A stretch of 64,000 nt of DNA from Stappia sp. BW2 (GCF_008107695.1 NZ_VIRG01000103.1:124001-188000); one strand, 5' to 3'. Shown: positions 7,750 through 16,713, counted from the stretch's first letter. Numbers and translations are program-made. Notes: generated by a model not told the origin, from the letters alone.

Positions 7750-9132
7750 ATGGCCGGAACACGTCCACAAAATGCGGCCCCTGTCGAGGAAGCCGAAACC
7801 TTTCTCGAACAGCACCCGGAAATCGCAGCCTTCGACCTGGTTCTCATCGATCCAAACGGGGTGGCACGCGGCAAGATCATTCGCCGTCATGAACTCTTGC
7901 CATTGTTCCGTTCCGGTCGGCATCTGCCCGGCTCAATTCTCGGGCTCGATGTAACCGGTGCGGATGTCGATGAAACCGGTTTGACCTGGGACGATGGAGA
8001 TGCCGACAGAGTTGCCTGGCCGATTTCCGGTTCACTTGTAACATTGCCCTGGACGTCACCCGAACGCGGTGAAGTTCGCGTCATGCTGTACGAACTCGAC
8101 GGCTCTCCCATGGGGGCTGATCCCCGTCAGGCTCTGGTGCGCCAGATCGAGCGTTTTGCCACCAGAGACATGTTCCCGGTGCTGGCTTTCGAACTGGAAT
8201 TCTATCTTCTTGACGCTGAAAAAAATGGCGCTGGCAAACCAGAGGCGGCCCGCCTGCCACTTTCGGGAAAAGCAGCACAGGGCAACCACGTCTACAGCGT
8301 TGCCATGCTGGATCAGTTCGAGCCGTTTATCGATGCGCTCTACAACGCCGCCGCAGCCCAAAATCTGCCTGTGGAAACAATCATCTCGGAATATGCGCCC
8401 GGCCAGTTTGAACTCACGCTCCGCCATCAGGCCCAGGGTCTGCGGGCGGCAGACGATCTCGTGATGCTCAAGCGGCTGGTTCGCGGTCTCGCGATCCGGC
8501 ACGGAATGCGCGCCAACTTTATGGCCAAGCCATTCGCCCATCGCTCTGGTTCCGGCATGCATCTTCATGCCAGTCTTGCCGACCCGTCGGGTCGCAATCT
8601 GTTTGCCGACGAGCAAAACGATCTCGCGCCTTTGCTGCGCCACGCCATCGGTGGCTTGCAGGAGACAATGGCGGAGTCGATGCTGGTCTTTGCCCCCAAT
8701 CTGAATTCCTGGCGTCGCTTTACTCGTAACAGCTACGCGCCGACCTCTCCGACATGGGGTCGCAACAACCGCAGCGTTGCCATCAGGGTGCCGGCCGGCA
8801 ATCCGGCCAACCGCCACCTTGAACATCGCTCACCCGGTGTCGACGCCAACCCTTATCTGGTTGCTGCGACCGTCCTTGCAGGGATCTACCGGGGGATCGA
8901 AACCCAGATCGAGCCGGACGCAGAAGCAACCACCTATAGCGACGCTCCTGAAACGTCACTGCCTCGCGACTGGCGGGAAGCAATCGATTTTGCTGATCGA
9001 TCCAACTTTCTGAAGGATGCGCTCGGTGAACGCATGGCCTCTGTCTTCATTGCGCTCAAGCGTGTTGAACACAGTTTCTTTGCCTCGGAGGTAACAGACG
9101 AAGAATTTGCCTATTATGGCGACGTCATATGA
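7750..9132 (+). CDS. Glutamine synthetase-family ligase (PuuA/GlnA3-like)
   Basis: ATP-dependent ligase of 460 residues. The ATG at 7750 is chosen because it lies 1 nt after the aminotransferase stop; an upstream in-frame TTG would lie deep inside that gene. The beta-grasp N-terminal domain contains DLVLIDPNGVARGK. The catalytic domain has FELEFYLL (metal-binding glutamates), GSGMHLHASL, NSWRRF, and NRSVAIRVP followed by HLEHRSPGVDANPYL. The divergent N-terminus and the catabolic setting resemble gamma-glutamylamine synthetases such as PuuA more than true GlnA. The product would then be a gamma-glutamylated amine. No gamma-glutamyl hydrolase is seen in the operon, so the route is incomplete as visible here. 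Confidence 0.88.
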   Translation: MAGTRPQNAAPVEEAETFLEQHPEIAAFDLVLIDPNGVARGKIIRRHELLPLFRSGRHLPGSILGLDVTGADVDETGLTWDDGDADRVAWPISGSLVTLPWTSPERGEVRVMLYELDGSPMGADPRQALVRQIERFATRDMFPVLAFELEFYLLDAEKNGAGKPEAARLPLSGKAAQGNHVYSVAMLDQFEPFIDALYNAAAAQNLPVETIISEYAPGQFELTLRHQAQGLRAADDLVMLKRLVRGLAIRHGMRANFMAKPFAHRSGSGMHLHASLADPSGRNLFADEQNDLAPLLRHAIGGLQETMAESMLVFAPNLNSWRRFTRNSYAPTSPTWGRNNRSVAIRVPAGNPANRHLEHRSPGVDANPYLVAATVLAGIYRGIETQIEPDAEATTYSDAPETSLPRDWREAIDFADRSNFLKDALGERMASVFIALKRVEHSFFASEVTDEEFAYYGDVI

Positions 9133-9902
9133 CGACACGCGAAGACGACTTTCGCACGGCTTTGGTAACCGGAGCAGGAAGCCCCGATGGCATAGGCTTT
9201 GCGATTGCCCGCAAACTTGCACAGAAAGACCTGACCGTATTCATCACAGGCGCGAGCGATCGGATCCACCAGCGCGCGGAAGAGCTGCGTGCGCAAGGCT
9301 TCAGCGTCACGTCCCATGTCGCGGATCTCACCAAAGCAGATGAAGTTCTGCGGATGCGGGACATTGTTGGGCCGGTTGATATTCTCATCAACAATGCAGG
9401 CATGGGGTCCGTGGCGGTGCCAGCCGTACAACGCGATTTTCAGGTGCTGAGCGAGGCTGATTGGGACGCTGGAATGGATGTTACGCTCAAGACGGCTTTT
9501 CTGGTCACGCGCGCATTTCTGGGCTCAATGACCGAACGGCGGCGCGGGCGCATCGTGAATATCGCCTCAGTTACCGGACCATTGGTTTCCAATCCGGGTG
9601 AAGCTGCCTACTCGGCGGCAAAGGCAGGCATGGTGGGGCTCACCCACGCCTTGGCGCTTGAAGTTGCGCCTTACGGCCTCACCGTGAATGCAGTCGCCCC
9701 CGGCTGGATCGAGACCGGGGCGTCCACCGAGGACGAGCGGATCGCTGCGCGGCACACGCCACCCGGACGCGCCGGCACACCGGATGAAGTCGCTGCCGCC
9801 GCTGCCTTTCTGGCCTCCGCCGACGCGAGTTACGTGAATGGCGCAGTGTTGGTCGTCGATGGCGGAAACATTCTGCAGGAACGCAAGGTCCAACTTGCCT
9901 GA
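9129..9902 (+). CDS. Short-chain dehydrogenase/reductase
   Basis: NAD(P)-dependent oxidoreductase of 257 residues with the classical SDR layout. It has an N-terminal VTGAGSPDGIGFAIA cofactor motif, a NNAG motif, an active-site serine in NIASVTG, and the YxxxK pair Tyr161/Lys165. The C-terminal part has the usual VNAVAPGWIETG and SYVNGAVLVVDGG. Its ATG overlaps the stop of the ligase gene (ATGA), so the pair is probably translationally coupled. It probably oxidises an alcohol or reduces a carbonyl intermediate of the same pathway. Confidence 0.9.
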   Translation: MTTREDDFRTALVTGAGSPDGIGFAIARKLAQKDLTVFITGASDRIHQRAEELRAQGFSVTSHVADLTKADEVLRMRDIVGPVDILINNAGMGSVAVPAVQRDFQVLSEADWDAGMDVTLKTAFLVTRAFLGSMTERRRGRIVNIASVTGPLVSNPGEAAYSAAKAGMVGLTHALALEVAPYGLTVNAVAPGWIETGASTEDERIAARHTPPGRAGTPDEVAAAAAFLASADASYVNGAVLVVDGGNILQERKVQLA

Positions 9903-9997
9903 GCTTCAGTCATGTCGCGCGCACAGGCAGAAAGCGCGCCCGAAACAAGGCATGTTGCAAGTGGTTTCAGCGCAGTGTCTTGAAGGTATGGGAAACA

Positions 9998-10648
9998 ATG
10001 CGAGAGCTATCGACGCAACAGCAGCAGGTTTATCAGGCGCTTCGCGAGCAGCTTATTTCGGGCCGCTTTTCTCCCGGCACGAGCGTTAGTCTCCGGGGCC
10101 TCAGCAAGAGCATGGACGTTGGCCTGATGCCTGTCCGCGAGGCGATTACAAGGCTAGGAGGCGAGCGTGCACTGGAAGTGCGTCGCAACGGCCGGGTCGG
10201 CATTCCCGAACTCACACGCGACCGGTTCGAGGAGCTTATGCAGGCGCGGCTGCACCTGGAGCCGCTATGCGCACGCCGGGCGCTTCCCTATGTGACATCC
10301 GAGACGATTGCCGCAATGGAAGCCAGCGATTCCCGCATGAACCAAAGCTACGGAGCCAAGGATGCGGACACCTACATGCGGGAAAACTACCAATTTCACT
10401 TCGAATTGTACCGGGCAGGGGGCTCGGAAGTCCTTGTCGCTCTGCTGGAAAGCATTTGGATGCAATTCGGCCCGTTCATGCGAAGCGTTTATGACATGAA
10501 CGAAACGACCCGCATGGTCGACAAGCACCAGATGACGCTGGAAGCCATTCGACGAGAGGATTCCGAAGCACTCGGCGTTGCGATCAAGGCGGACATCCTC
10601 GACGCCATTCACCTGTTGAAACAAACCCTTGGAAACGATCCTCAATAG
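9998..10648 (+). CDS. GntR family regulator, FCD subfamily
   Basis: Transcription factor of 216 residues. The ATG at 9998 is preferred over an upstream in-frame TTG at 9980 because the winged helix starts immediately after it. The winged helix (residues about 5-70) shows YQALREQLISGRFSPG and the GntR pattern PVREAITRLGGERALEV. The C-terminal all-helical FCD domain has ARLHLEPLCARRAL and YQFHFELYRAGGSEVLVALLESIW, in which Asp/His positions usually bind a metal. It ends the aminotransferase operon (95-bp gap after the SDR), so it is probably the local repressor acting at the TGTGATCACATTA pair upstream of 6357. Confidence 0.9.
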   Translation: MRELSTQQQQVYQALREQLISGRFSPGTSVSLRGLSKSMDVGLMPVREAITRLGGERALEVRRNGRVGIPELTRDRFEELMQARLHLEPLCARRALPYVTSETIAAMEASDSRMNQSYGAKDADTYMRENYQFHFELYRAGGSEVLVALLESIWMQFGPFMRSVYDMNETTRMVDKHQMTLEAIRREDSEALGVAIKADILDAIHLLKQTLGNDPQ

Positions 10649-11145
10649 AAACAGCCGGTTGGCCCCGAATTCGAGGCCGAACCACCTGGGGTGAAACTCG
10701 AACACGCGATAACGAATTCTGAAGGTTTGGAGATACGACGAAGGGGCGGGCGGCAACACCGGCCCTGAGCGGTCGTCCATCAAAAAAGCTGCACGCCGCG
10801 TTGCGGTCCGTCCAATCGGCCTTTCGCCCCGCCTGCGTTCTTTGCGTCACCGGCAAGGCCCACTGAGCGGGACCTTTGAGAAATTTGCTACCCCGGAAAT
10901 CGATGGTGTTCAAGCGGAGAGATTACCATTCTCTGAGAAGAACTAAATGCTGGTTCTACGTGTTCGATTTAACGTAGGAAGCGTCAAATGAGGTATTTGA
11001 AACGTTCCAATGGCTCGTACCAATATCCGACTTGATGACAGTTGCACTTGCAATGGGAATTAAACTGGCACGGCGCATACAAACTCTTAAAGCAAATTTG
11101 CTTAGTTGATTTTCTTAATTCAGAGACAAATGATGCAGTTGAGCC
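10649..11145. other. Intergenic region, no gene seen
   Basis: About 500 bp between the GntR gene and the AT-rich orphan gene. At 10657-10683 an imperfect stem (GGTTGGCC pairing with GGCCGAACC, one bulge) may be a weak terminator. From about 10920 the base composition drops sharply toward AT, which continues through the next gene. Short ORFs here have no recognisable features. Confidence 0.5.
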
Positions 11146-11895
11146 ATGACCAAAATTTTAGCAGTAATGTCTTTGCTGGCTACCCCATTTGCTATCTTTT
11201 TTGCTTTTGACTGGAAAGGTTTGCTAGTCGCAATTTTAGCTCTAGTTGTGTATGCACTTGTAGATTTTCGGCGCTTTAGAAGGGAAGAAAATTGGCGAAA
11301 GATCCCGTTAAATCAGGCGCTAAGAAGTTTTGGCCGCTACAATTTTTCTTTGGCAAACGCGCTTGGCAAGGAAGTAAAGATAGATCCCGTCACAATAATT
11401 CCCGATAGCTTTTCGCCGAAAAAAAGGGATGATACTCTTTATATCATTTCACAATATGAGGACCTTCTATCGAAGTTTGAGAGTGCCGTAAAAGATTTCG
11501 AACACAACATGAAGCTTCGAAAAGGATCCAGTGTATCTGGTGAAGAATTTTTGATATTTATCAATGAATTAGAAGAGGCTCTTTTCCGTATAAAGACGGA
11601 ATATTCGCCTAAATTTTCTTTAGAACAGAGCCGCTCTGCTTTTTTCGACGAACTTGCTAGCAGGCTTAGTATTGGGGAGGATTTCAGAGGAGATTACCGT
11701 TGGGGAGATCCGCAAAAGGTAAAGAAAGGCAAGCGTTTTTATCGACAGAAAGGATCGCTCGACTTGCTGTATTTTGAAAATTCGTCATCGGACAAAATTT
11801 GGATCACTGTGGGAGCACAAGAACTAGACATTTCAGATTTTTTTCCAAATCGAATCGACGAATGCATTTCAAGAATAAAAGAGATCACCTCTTAA
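11146..11895 (+). CDS. AT-rich hypothetical membrane-anchored protein
   Basis: Predicted protein of 249 residues that I do not recognise. Residues 1-20 and 24-42 form a hydrophobic hairpin of two short membrane segments. A basic stretch follows (RRFRREENWRK), then a soluble region with a probable coiled coil around residues 105-160. The C-terminal portion reads like a small beta-rich domain (YFENSSSDKIWITVGAQELDI). Codon use is strikingly AT-rich compared with every neighbour, and the flanks are AT-rich or decayed. This suggests recent horizontal acquisition as a single cargo gene. No mobility gene is visible. Confidence 0.65.
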   Translation: MTKILAVMSLLATPFAIFFAFDWKGLLVAILALVVYALVDFRRFRREENWRKIPLNQALRSFGRYNFSLANALGKEVKIDPVTIIPDSFSPKKRDDTLYIISQYEDLLSKFESAVKDFEHNMKLRKGSSVSGEEFLIFINELEEALFRIKTEYSPKFSLEQSRSAFFDELASRLSIGEDFRGDYRWGDPQKVKKGKRFYRQKGSLDLLYFENSSSDKIWITVGAQELDISDFFPNRIDECISRIKEITS

Positions 11896-12571
11896 ACGAC
11901 TTTTGAGGGAGACGCAGCATCCGGAGGCTTTGGACTTAGAAACGGACATTCGCTGCAATCGAGAAGAACATCCACAATGGGCCGTAATTTGACAGTGCAC
12001 GACCCCATATCGAAAGTCTTGACCGGCTCGGAGCCGACATTCGTTGCGGTTGATCCCGGCCGCTGCGATGCGCCTTACGTCGGACATTCAGTAGACCTGA
12101 AGCTGAAAGCAGCCGCTCGTTAGCGATCGAGCGAAGGTCTGAGGGGTGGGAACTGAGTTTTGCTGCAGGCGGAAGGCGCTTTAAGCACCGGTCTGGGGCG
12201 GAGCAACCGCTCCGACTCTGGTTCTGTTTCCGAAGCCTTTCGACAGGCGGGTTCGCAGGTGAATTTACGTGGGATTGGATACGCGAAATACTGGCCCGCT
12301 CGGCGCGGACCAGAAGATTTGATTGAAATCCGTGGAGGCCAAAGGCTTTCAATCATGGTGTTCGAAAACATCGAATAGCCGCCCGAATTTCCTGGCTTCG
12401 AAGAATTCTCCGGTGCTGTTGGGAGTATCCGCAGAAGAGGCAAGGTTCTGAATCCGCCAACGCTGAGCCGGCGCCGGAGCCCGGAGGCTCGGCGTCAGCA
12501 TGAAGGGGGATCACGAGCGGGCGATCCGGAAACGTTGCGTCAACGTGGCGTCGAAACAATGAGTTTTGCGA
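11896..12571. other. Gene-less region with short degenerate repeats
   Basis: About 675 bp without a convincing gene. The short ORFs overlap in several frames and carry no domains. Three copies of a GACATTC-containing word occur at about 11944-11956, 12036-12047 and 12081-12089, which suggests a decayed repeat or gene remnant. The sequence returns to high GC here after the AT-rich orphan gene. Confidence 0.5.
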
Positions 12572-14758
12572 TCAGATTTCCGGCAGTTCCCCGATCAGCT
12601 TGTCCAGTGTGACGGGGTAGTCGCGAATGCGGATCCCGGTCGCGTTATGGACCGCGTTGGCAATTGCCGCCGCGACGCCGCAAATTCCAAGCTCACCGAC
12701 GCCCTTGGCCTTGAGCGGAGAGATCTCCGGATCTTCCGTGTCGAGAAAGATGACGTCCTGCTGCGGCACATCGGCATGAACAGGGACTTCGTACCCCGCA
12801 AGATCGTGATTGACGAAGTATCCTCTGCTTGTGTCCACGAGCAACTCCTCTGAAAGGGCTGCACCGAGGGCCATGGTCATTCCGCCGATCACCTGGCTAC
12901 GGGCCGTGACCGGATTCAGGATGCGTCCGGCATCGCAGACCGCGAGCATTCGGCGCACGCGCACCGTACCGGTTGCTGCATGAACACCAACTTCGACAAA
13001 ATGCGCGGCAAAGGTCGCAATCTTGAACTTCTTCTGGCTGTCGCCGAAGTCCATGCTGTCTTCCGCGCAGACTTCCTTGCCATCGAAAAGGTCTGCCAGG
13101 GGGAAAGCCTTGTTGCCGGCAATGACCCGTCCATCCTCGAACCGCAGGTCATCGCTGCCGAGTTCCTCTGCAATCTTGTTCCGCAAGGCCAGGCAGGCCG
13201 CGTAAACGCCGGCGGTGGAACTGGCGGCTCCGAATTGTCCTCCCGATCCGGAAGAAACGGGGAAATCGCTGTTGCCCAGTCGGACGTCAACAGTGTCTGC
13301 GGTGAGCCCCATCATCTCGGCGGCCGTTTGCGCAATGATCGTATAGGACCCGGTGCCGATGTCGGTCATGTCCGTTTCGACAATCAGCCGCCCCTTTTTC
13401 AGGCGGACGCGTGCGCCGGATTTCAGCGTCGGGGCGCCGCGATAAGCGCCGGCAACGCCGTGTCCGATCAGCCACATGCCATCGCGGGTGCTTCCCGGTG
13501 ACCGGTTTCGCGCACACCAGCCGAATGTCTCCGCGCCAACGCGCAGGCAGTCGACAAAATGACGGTCGGAGAATGGAATGTCCGGGTTCTGCGGATCGAC
13601 CTGGGTGTCGTTGAGAATGCGGAATTCGACCGGATCCATGCCGAGTTTATCGGCCATTTCGTCCATTGCGATTTCGAGGGCCATCAACCCCGAGGCTTCC
13701 CCGGGCGCACGCATGGACGAGCTTTCCGGCAGGTGGAGTTTCAGCTCGTGGTGTTTTACCCGTCGATTGGCGGCCGCATAGAAGACTTCCGTCTGGCTTA
13801 CCGGGTTTTCCTCGCTGCTGCCGTGCGGCGTTCTATGGGATGCACCTTCGTGCTCGATGCAGGTCAGCCGGCCATCGCGTTCTGCCGCAAGCCTGATGCG
13901 CTGGATTGTGGCCGGCCGATGGGTTGTGTTGTTGAAGACAAACGGACGGGGCAGGGCGAGTTTTACCGGCCGGCCAGCAGCGCGAGAGCCGATGGCCGCA
14001 AGCACCGCATCCGAGCGCAGGAAGAGCTTGGCGCCAAAGCCACCTCCGACGTAGGGGCTTTCCACCCGGATCTTCTCCGGGTCGATATCGAAGGTCTGGG
14101 CCAGCGACTTTCGATTCCACGCGATCATCTGGTTGGAAGTCCACACGGTCATCCGCTCGCCGTCGGACCAGTCGACGACGGAGGCATGGGGTTCCATCAT
14201 GGCGTGGGATTGGACCGGCGTACGGTAGGTCGCGTCGAGCGTGACGCTTGCATCCGCGAAGCCGGCGTCCACGTTTCCCGTTTCCGAATCCGGATCGCCG
14301 GACGTATCGCGCCCTTTCCAGGCCTCTTCCATATCGAAGAGGCCGCTTTCTTCCTCGTAGGTCACTTCGATCATGTTCGCTGCGTGGCGCGCATGTTCCA
14401 GGGTGTCGGCGACCACAACTGCAATTGCCTGATGATAGTGCTGGATCGCGTCACCACCGAAAAGACGCACGTCGTTGAAAGAAGAAATGCCGAGCGGATC
14501 GATTTCAAGCGTCGTGACAATGGCGGTAACGCCGGGCGCAGCGCGTGCGGCCTCCGCGTCGATCGAGACAATCCGCCCCCGGGCGATGGTTGCGCCCAAC
14601 GGATAGCCAACCAGCTGACCACCAACAACGTCGTGGCGCTCGTAGGCGTAGGGCGCCTGACCCGAAACCTTCAACGGGCCGTCGATACGGGTGTGGGCCT
14701 TTCCCAGAACCGCGGTGGTGTCGAAGAAAGTATCTGTGGCGGTGTTTTCGAACTTCAT
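12572..14758 (-). CDS. paoC: Aldehyde/xanthine oxidoreductase molybdopterin subunit (PaoC-like)
   Basis: Large catalytic subunit of a three-subunit molybdenum hydroxylase, 728 residues. The ATG at 14758 is used because the FAD subunit stops just 4 bp upstream and the domain starts there (GKAHTRIDGPLKVSGQAPYA). Molybdopterin-cytosine dinucleotide contacts are visible as MMEPHASVVDW, GGGFGAKLF and SMRAPGEASG. The catalytic glutamate lies in AKGVGELGICG near the C-terminus. It would oxidise aldehydes or N-heterocycles by hydroxylation. The gene is third in a minus-strand operon after the 2Fe-2S and FAD subunits. The FAD subunit's cysteine loop argues for the PaoABC (YagTSR) branch. Confidence 0.9.
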   Translation of the reverse strand: MKFENTATDTFFDTTAVLGKAHTRIDGPLKVSGQAPYAYERHDVVGGQLVGYPLGATIARGRIVSIDAEAARAAPGVTAIVTTLEIDPLGISSFNDVRLFGGDAIQHYHQAIAVVVADTLEHARHAANMIEVTYEEESGLFDMEEAWKGRDTSGDPDSETGNVDAGFADASVTLDATYRTPVQSHAMMEPHASVVDWSDGERMTVWTSNQMIAWNRKSLAQTFDIDPEKIRVESPYVGGGFGAKLFLRSDAVLAAIGSRAAGRPVKLALPRPFVFNNTTHRPATIQRIRLAAERDGRLTCIEHEGASHRTPHGSSEENPVSQTEVFYAAANRRVKHHELKLHLPESSSMRAPGEASGLMALEIAMDEMADKLGMDPVEFRILNDTQVDPQNPDIPFSDRHFVDCLRVGAETFGWCARNRSPGSTRDGMWLIGHGVAGAYRGAPTLKSGARVRLKKGRLIVETDMTDIGTGSYTIIAQTAAEMMGLTADTVDVRLGNSDFPVSSGSGGQFGAASSTAGVYAACLALRNKIAEELGSDDLRFEDGRVIAGNKAFPLADLFDGKEVCAEDSMDFGDSQKKFKIATFAAHFVEVGVHAATGTVRVRRMLAVCDAGRILNPVTARSQVIGGMTMALGAALSEELLVDTSRGYFVNHDLAGYEVPVHADVPQQDVIFLDTEDPEISPLKAKGVGELGICGVAAAIANAVHNATGIRIRDYPVTLDKLIGELPEI

Positions 14759-14762
14759 GGGA

Positions 14763-15713
14763 TTACTCCTCGGCCAGCATCGCGGCGAGCGTGCGTTCCG
14801 CCAACTTGAGCTTGAATGCATTTTCTTTCGTCGGCCGAGCCCCCTCGAGAAGGCATTCCATGACAGCCTTGGCCCCTTCGGGGAGGGCGGCATCTGCGTC
14901 CGGGCGGCGCCATGGCTTGGGGGCGACGCCGCCAAGCGCGACGCGGCCGGTCCCGTCCGGATGCCGGACAAGGGCAACAGACACCAGGGCAAACGCATAG
15001 GAGGCCCGGTCGCGTACCTTGTGATAGGCCTGCCGGCCGCCAACCGGCGCCGGAAGATGAACTGAGGTGATCAGTTCGCCGTCCTTGAGAACCGTTTCCC
15101 TGTCGGGCGTCGTCCCGGGCAGGCAGTGAAAGTCCTGGAGCGGGATGAGGCGAATGTCCCCTTCCGGCGTAAGGGTCTCGACAGTTGCGTCCAGAACGCG
15201 CAGGGCGACGGCCATATCGGATGGATTTTGGGCGATACAGGCATCGGATGTGCCGATGACGCCCAGCTGACGGGAGTGGCCGGAAGGTGACAGGGCTGCG
15301 CACCCTGCGCCCGGAGAACGCTTGTTGCAGGGCAGGGCCGTGTCGTAGAAATAGGGACAGCGGGTGCGCTGCAGGAGATTGCCGCCGGTTGTCGCCTTGT
15401 TGCGCAACTGGCCGGAAGCTCCCGCCACAAGAGCCCGTGTCAGAACGGGGTAGTCCCGGCGAACCCTGTCATGGTCGGCAAGATCGGTGTTGGAAACCAG
15501 CGCTCCGATCCGCAGACCCCCGTCATCGGTTTCCTGGATGCTGTCGAGACCGGTGCCGTTCACGTCGATGAGGTGAAACGGCGTCTCTATTTCCAGCTTC
15601 ATCAGGTCGAGCAGGTTGGTTCCCCCTGCGATGAACATTGCGCCCGGCACTTCGGCGGCGCGCGCGGCAGCTGTTACCGGATCGGTTGCGCGTTCGTAGG
15701 AAAAACTTCTCAT
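14763..15713 (-). CDS. paoB: FAD-binding subunit with 4Fe-4S loop (PaoB-like)
   Basis: Medium FAD subunit of the molybdenum hydroxylase, 316 residues. The flavin contacts AGGTNLLDLMK and TGGNLLQRTRC are visible. Directly after the second one comes a cysteine-rich insert (TRCPYFYDTALPCNKR, then GCAAL, then DACIAQNPSD). In E. coli PaoB this insert binds an extra [4Fe-4S] cluster that other xanthine-oxidase-family FAD subunits lack. This is the main reason to place the operon in the PaoABC aldehyde oxidoreductase branch. It overlaps the 2Fe-2S gene by 4 bases upstream and is spaced 4 bp from the catalytic subunit gene. Confidence 0.9.
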   Translation of the reverse strand: MRSFSYERATDPVTAAARAAEVPGAMFIAGGTNLLDLMKLEIETPFHLIDVNGTGLDSIQETDDGGLRIGALVSNTDLADHDRVRRDYPVLTRALVAGASGQLRNKATTGGNLLQRTRCPYFYDTALPCNKRSPGAGCAALSPSGHSRQLGVIGTSDACIAQNPSDMAVALRVLDATVETLTPEGDIRLIPLQDFHCLPGTTPDRETVLKDGELITSVHLPAPVGGRQAYHKVRDRASYAFALVSVALVRHPDGTGRVALGGVAPKPWRRPDADAALPEGAKAVMECLLEGARPTKENAFKLKLAERTLAAMLAEE

Positions 15714-16351
15714 GCCTCGGTCTCCGCGATCTCGGTGATGGCCGCGAGCATGTTGGCGTAGGCGCCGCAGCGGCAGATGTTACCGGACATGCGCTCGCGA
15801 ATTTCGTCTTCCGTTATTTCGATCCTCGATGTCAGATCGGCGGTGACATGGCTCGGTATACCTGCGCGGATTTCCTCCAGCACGGCTTTGGCGGAGCAGA
15901 TCTGACCGGGGGTGCAGTAGCCGCACTGGAAACCGTCATGATCGATGAAGGCCTGCTGCATCGGGTCCAGCTTGTCCGGAGTTCCAATTCCTTCGATGGT
16001 CGTGACGTCGTCGCCCTCATGCATCACCGCGAGGCTGAGACACGCGTTGATCCTGCGACCGTTGACTGAAACCGTGCAGGCGCCGCACTGGCCGTGATCG
16101 CACCCTTTCTTGGGACCTGTGATTTTCAGGTTCTCACGAAGCGCGTCGAGCAGTGTGGTCCGGTTGTCGAGGGTGAGCGTGTGCTCTTCGCCGTTGACGT
16201 TGAAGGAAACGCTCGAAACGTCTCCTGAGGGGGTTCGTTCTCCTGGGTTTGGAGAAGGTGCAGACGGTGTCTGGTGACGTGCTGCCGTCTGCGGCGCGAG
16301 ATCCTTTGGCTGCGACTGGCTGGGCGATTGCCTGGCTGTGCCTGGGCGCAT
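15710..16351 (-). CDS. paoA: 2Fe-2S subunit of molybdenum hydroxylase (PaoA-like), no Tat signal
   Basis: Small iron-sulfur subunit, 213 residues. A plant-type ferredoxin domain (about residues 48-120) has the cysteine pattern CDHGQCGACTV ... INACLSL. A second helical domain carries the other [2Fe-2S] cluster in GFQCGYCTPGQICSAKA and GNICRCGAY. E. coli PaoA is exported by a Tat signal. Here the first 45 residues are a Pro/Ser/Gln-rich tail without a twin-arginine motif or hydrophobic core. A good ribosome binding site (AAGGAAGG, 6-nt spacing) supports the start at 16351. The enzyme is therefore more likely cytoplasmic, or the N-terminus has diverged. Confidence 0.9.
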   Translation of the reverse strand: MRPGTARQSPSQSQPKDLAPQTAARHQTPSAPSPNPGERTPSGDVSSVSFNVNGEEHTLTLDNRTTLLDALRENLKITGPKKGCDHGQCGACTVSVNGRRINACLSLAVMHEGDDVTTIEGIGTPDKLDPMQQAFIDHDGFQCGYCTPGQICSAKAVLEEIRAGIPSHVTADLTSRIEITEDEIRERMSGNICRCGAYANMLAAITEIAETEA

Positions 16352-16713
16352 GGGAAACCTTCCTTTTTCGCCGCGAAGATCCAGACCTGGGTCAGGACGC
16401 TTCCGGCCGGTTCAATGGCGAGACGCTGTCTGCGGTGCAAGGTCAGCCAACTCCGGAGAGCCGCTGTTCGTGTCGCGCCGGCTCAGGCCTGCGAGCGGCC
16501 GGCAATCGCGTCCTCAGGTGATGAACGTTTGAAAAAGGCAAAAAGTTGCGTCGCAGCCGGAGTTGGGGTCTCGGGCCCCAACTCGACGGCATTAAAATCC
16601 AACGTTGAAATGATGCACGTTTAATGGCCGGGAAAGCGGTTGGCATGGGGAACAAAAAACCCGCCAAGGCAGCCTTGGCGGGTTCTTGATCTTTTTGCGG
16701 TTTATCCGGCTCT
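16352..16713. other. Promoter-side region of the Pao operon and chemoreceptor terminator
   Basis: About 360 bp. It should hold the Pao operon promoter on the minus strand. The chemoreceptor gene terminator lies at 16654-16684. I see no gene; the ORFs here are short and featureless. Confidence 0.5.
16654..16684 (-). terminator. Rho-independent terminator of the chemoreceptor gene
   Basis: A 12-bp perfect stem (AACCCGCCAAGG pairing with CCTTGGCGGGTT) with a 3-nt loop, followed on the minus strand by six T. It lies 30 bp after the stop of the minus-strand chemoreceptor gene. Confidence 0.88.

Noticed and set aside
13559..14809. Open frame of 416 codons on the plus strand, opposite the PaoC gene
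   Set aside because: It lies antisense to a gene with clear molybdenum-hydroxylase motifs, and its product has no domain, only composition typical of antisense frames in GC-rich DNA.
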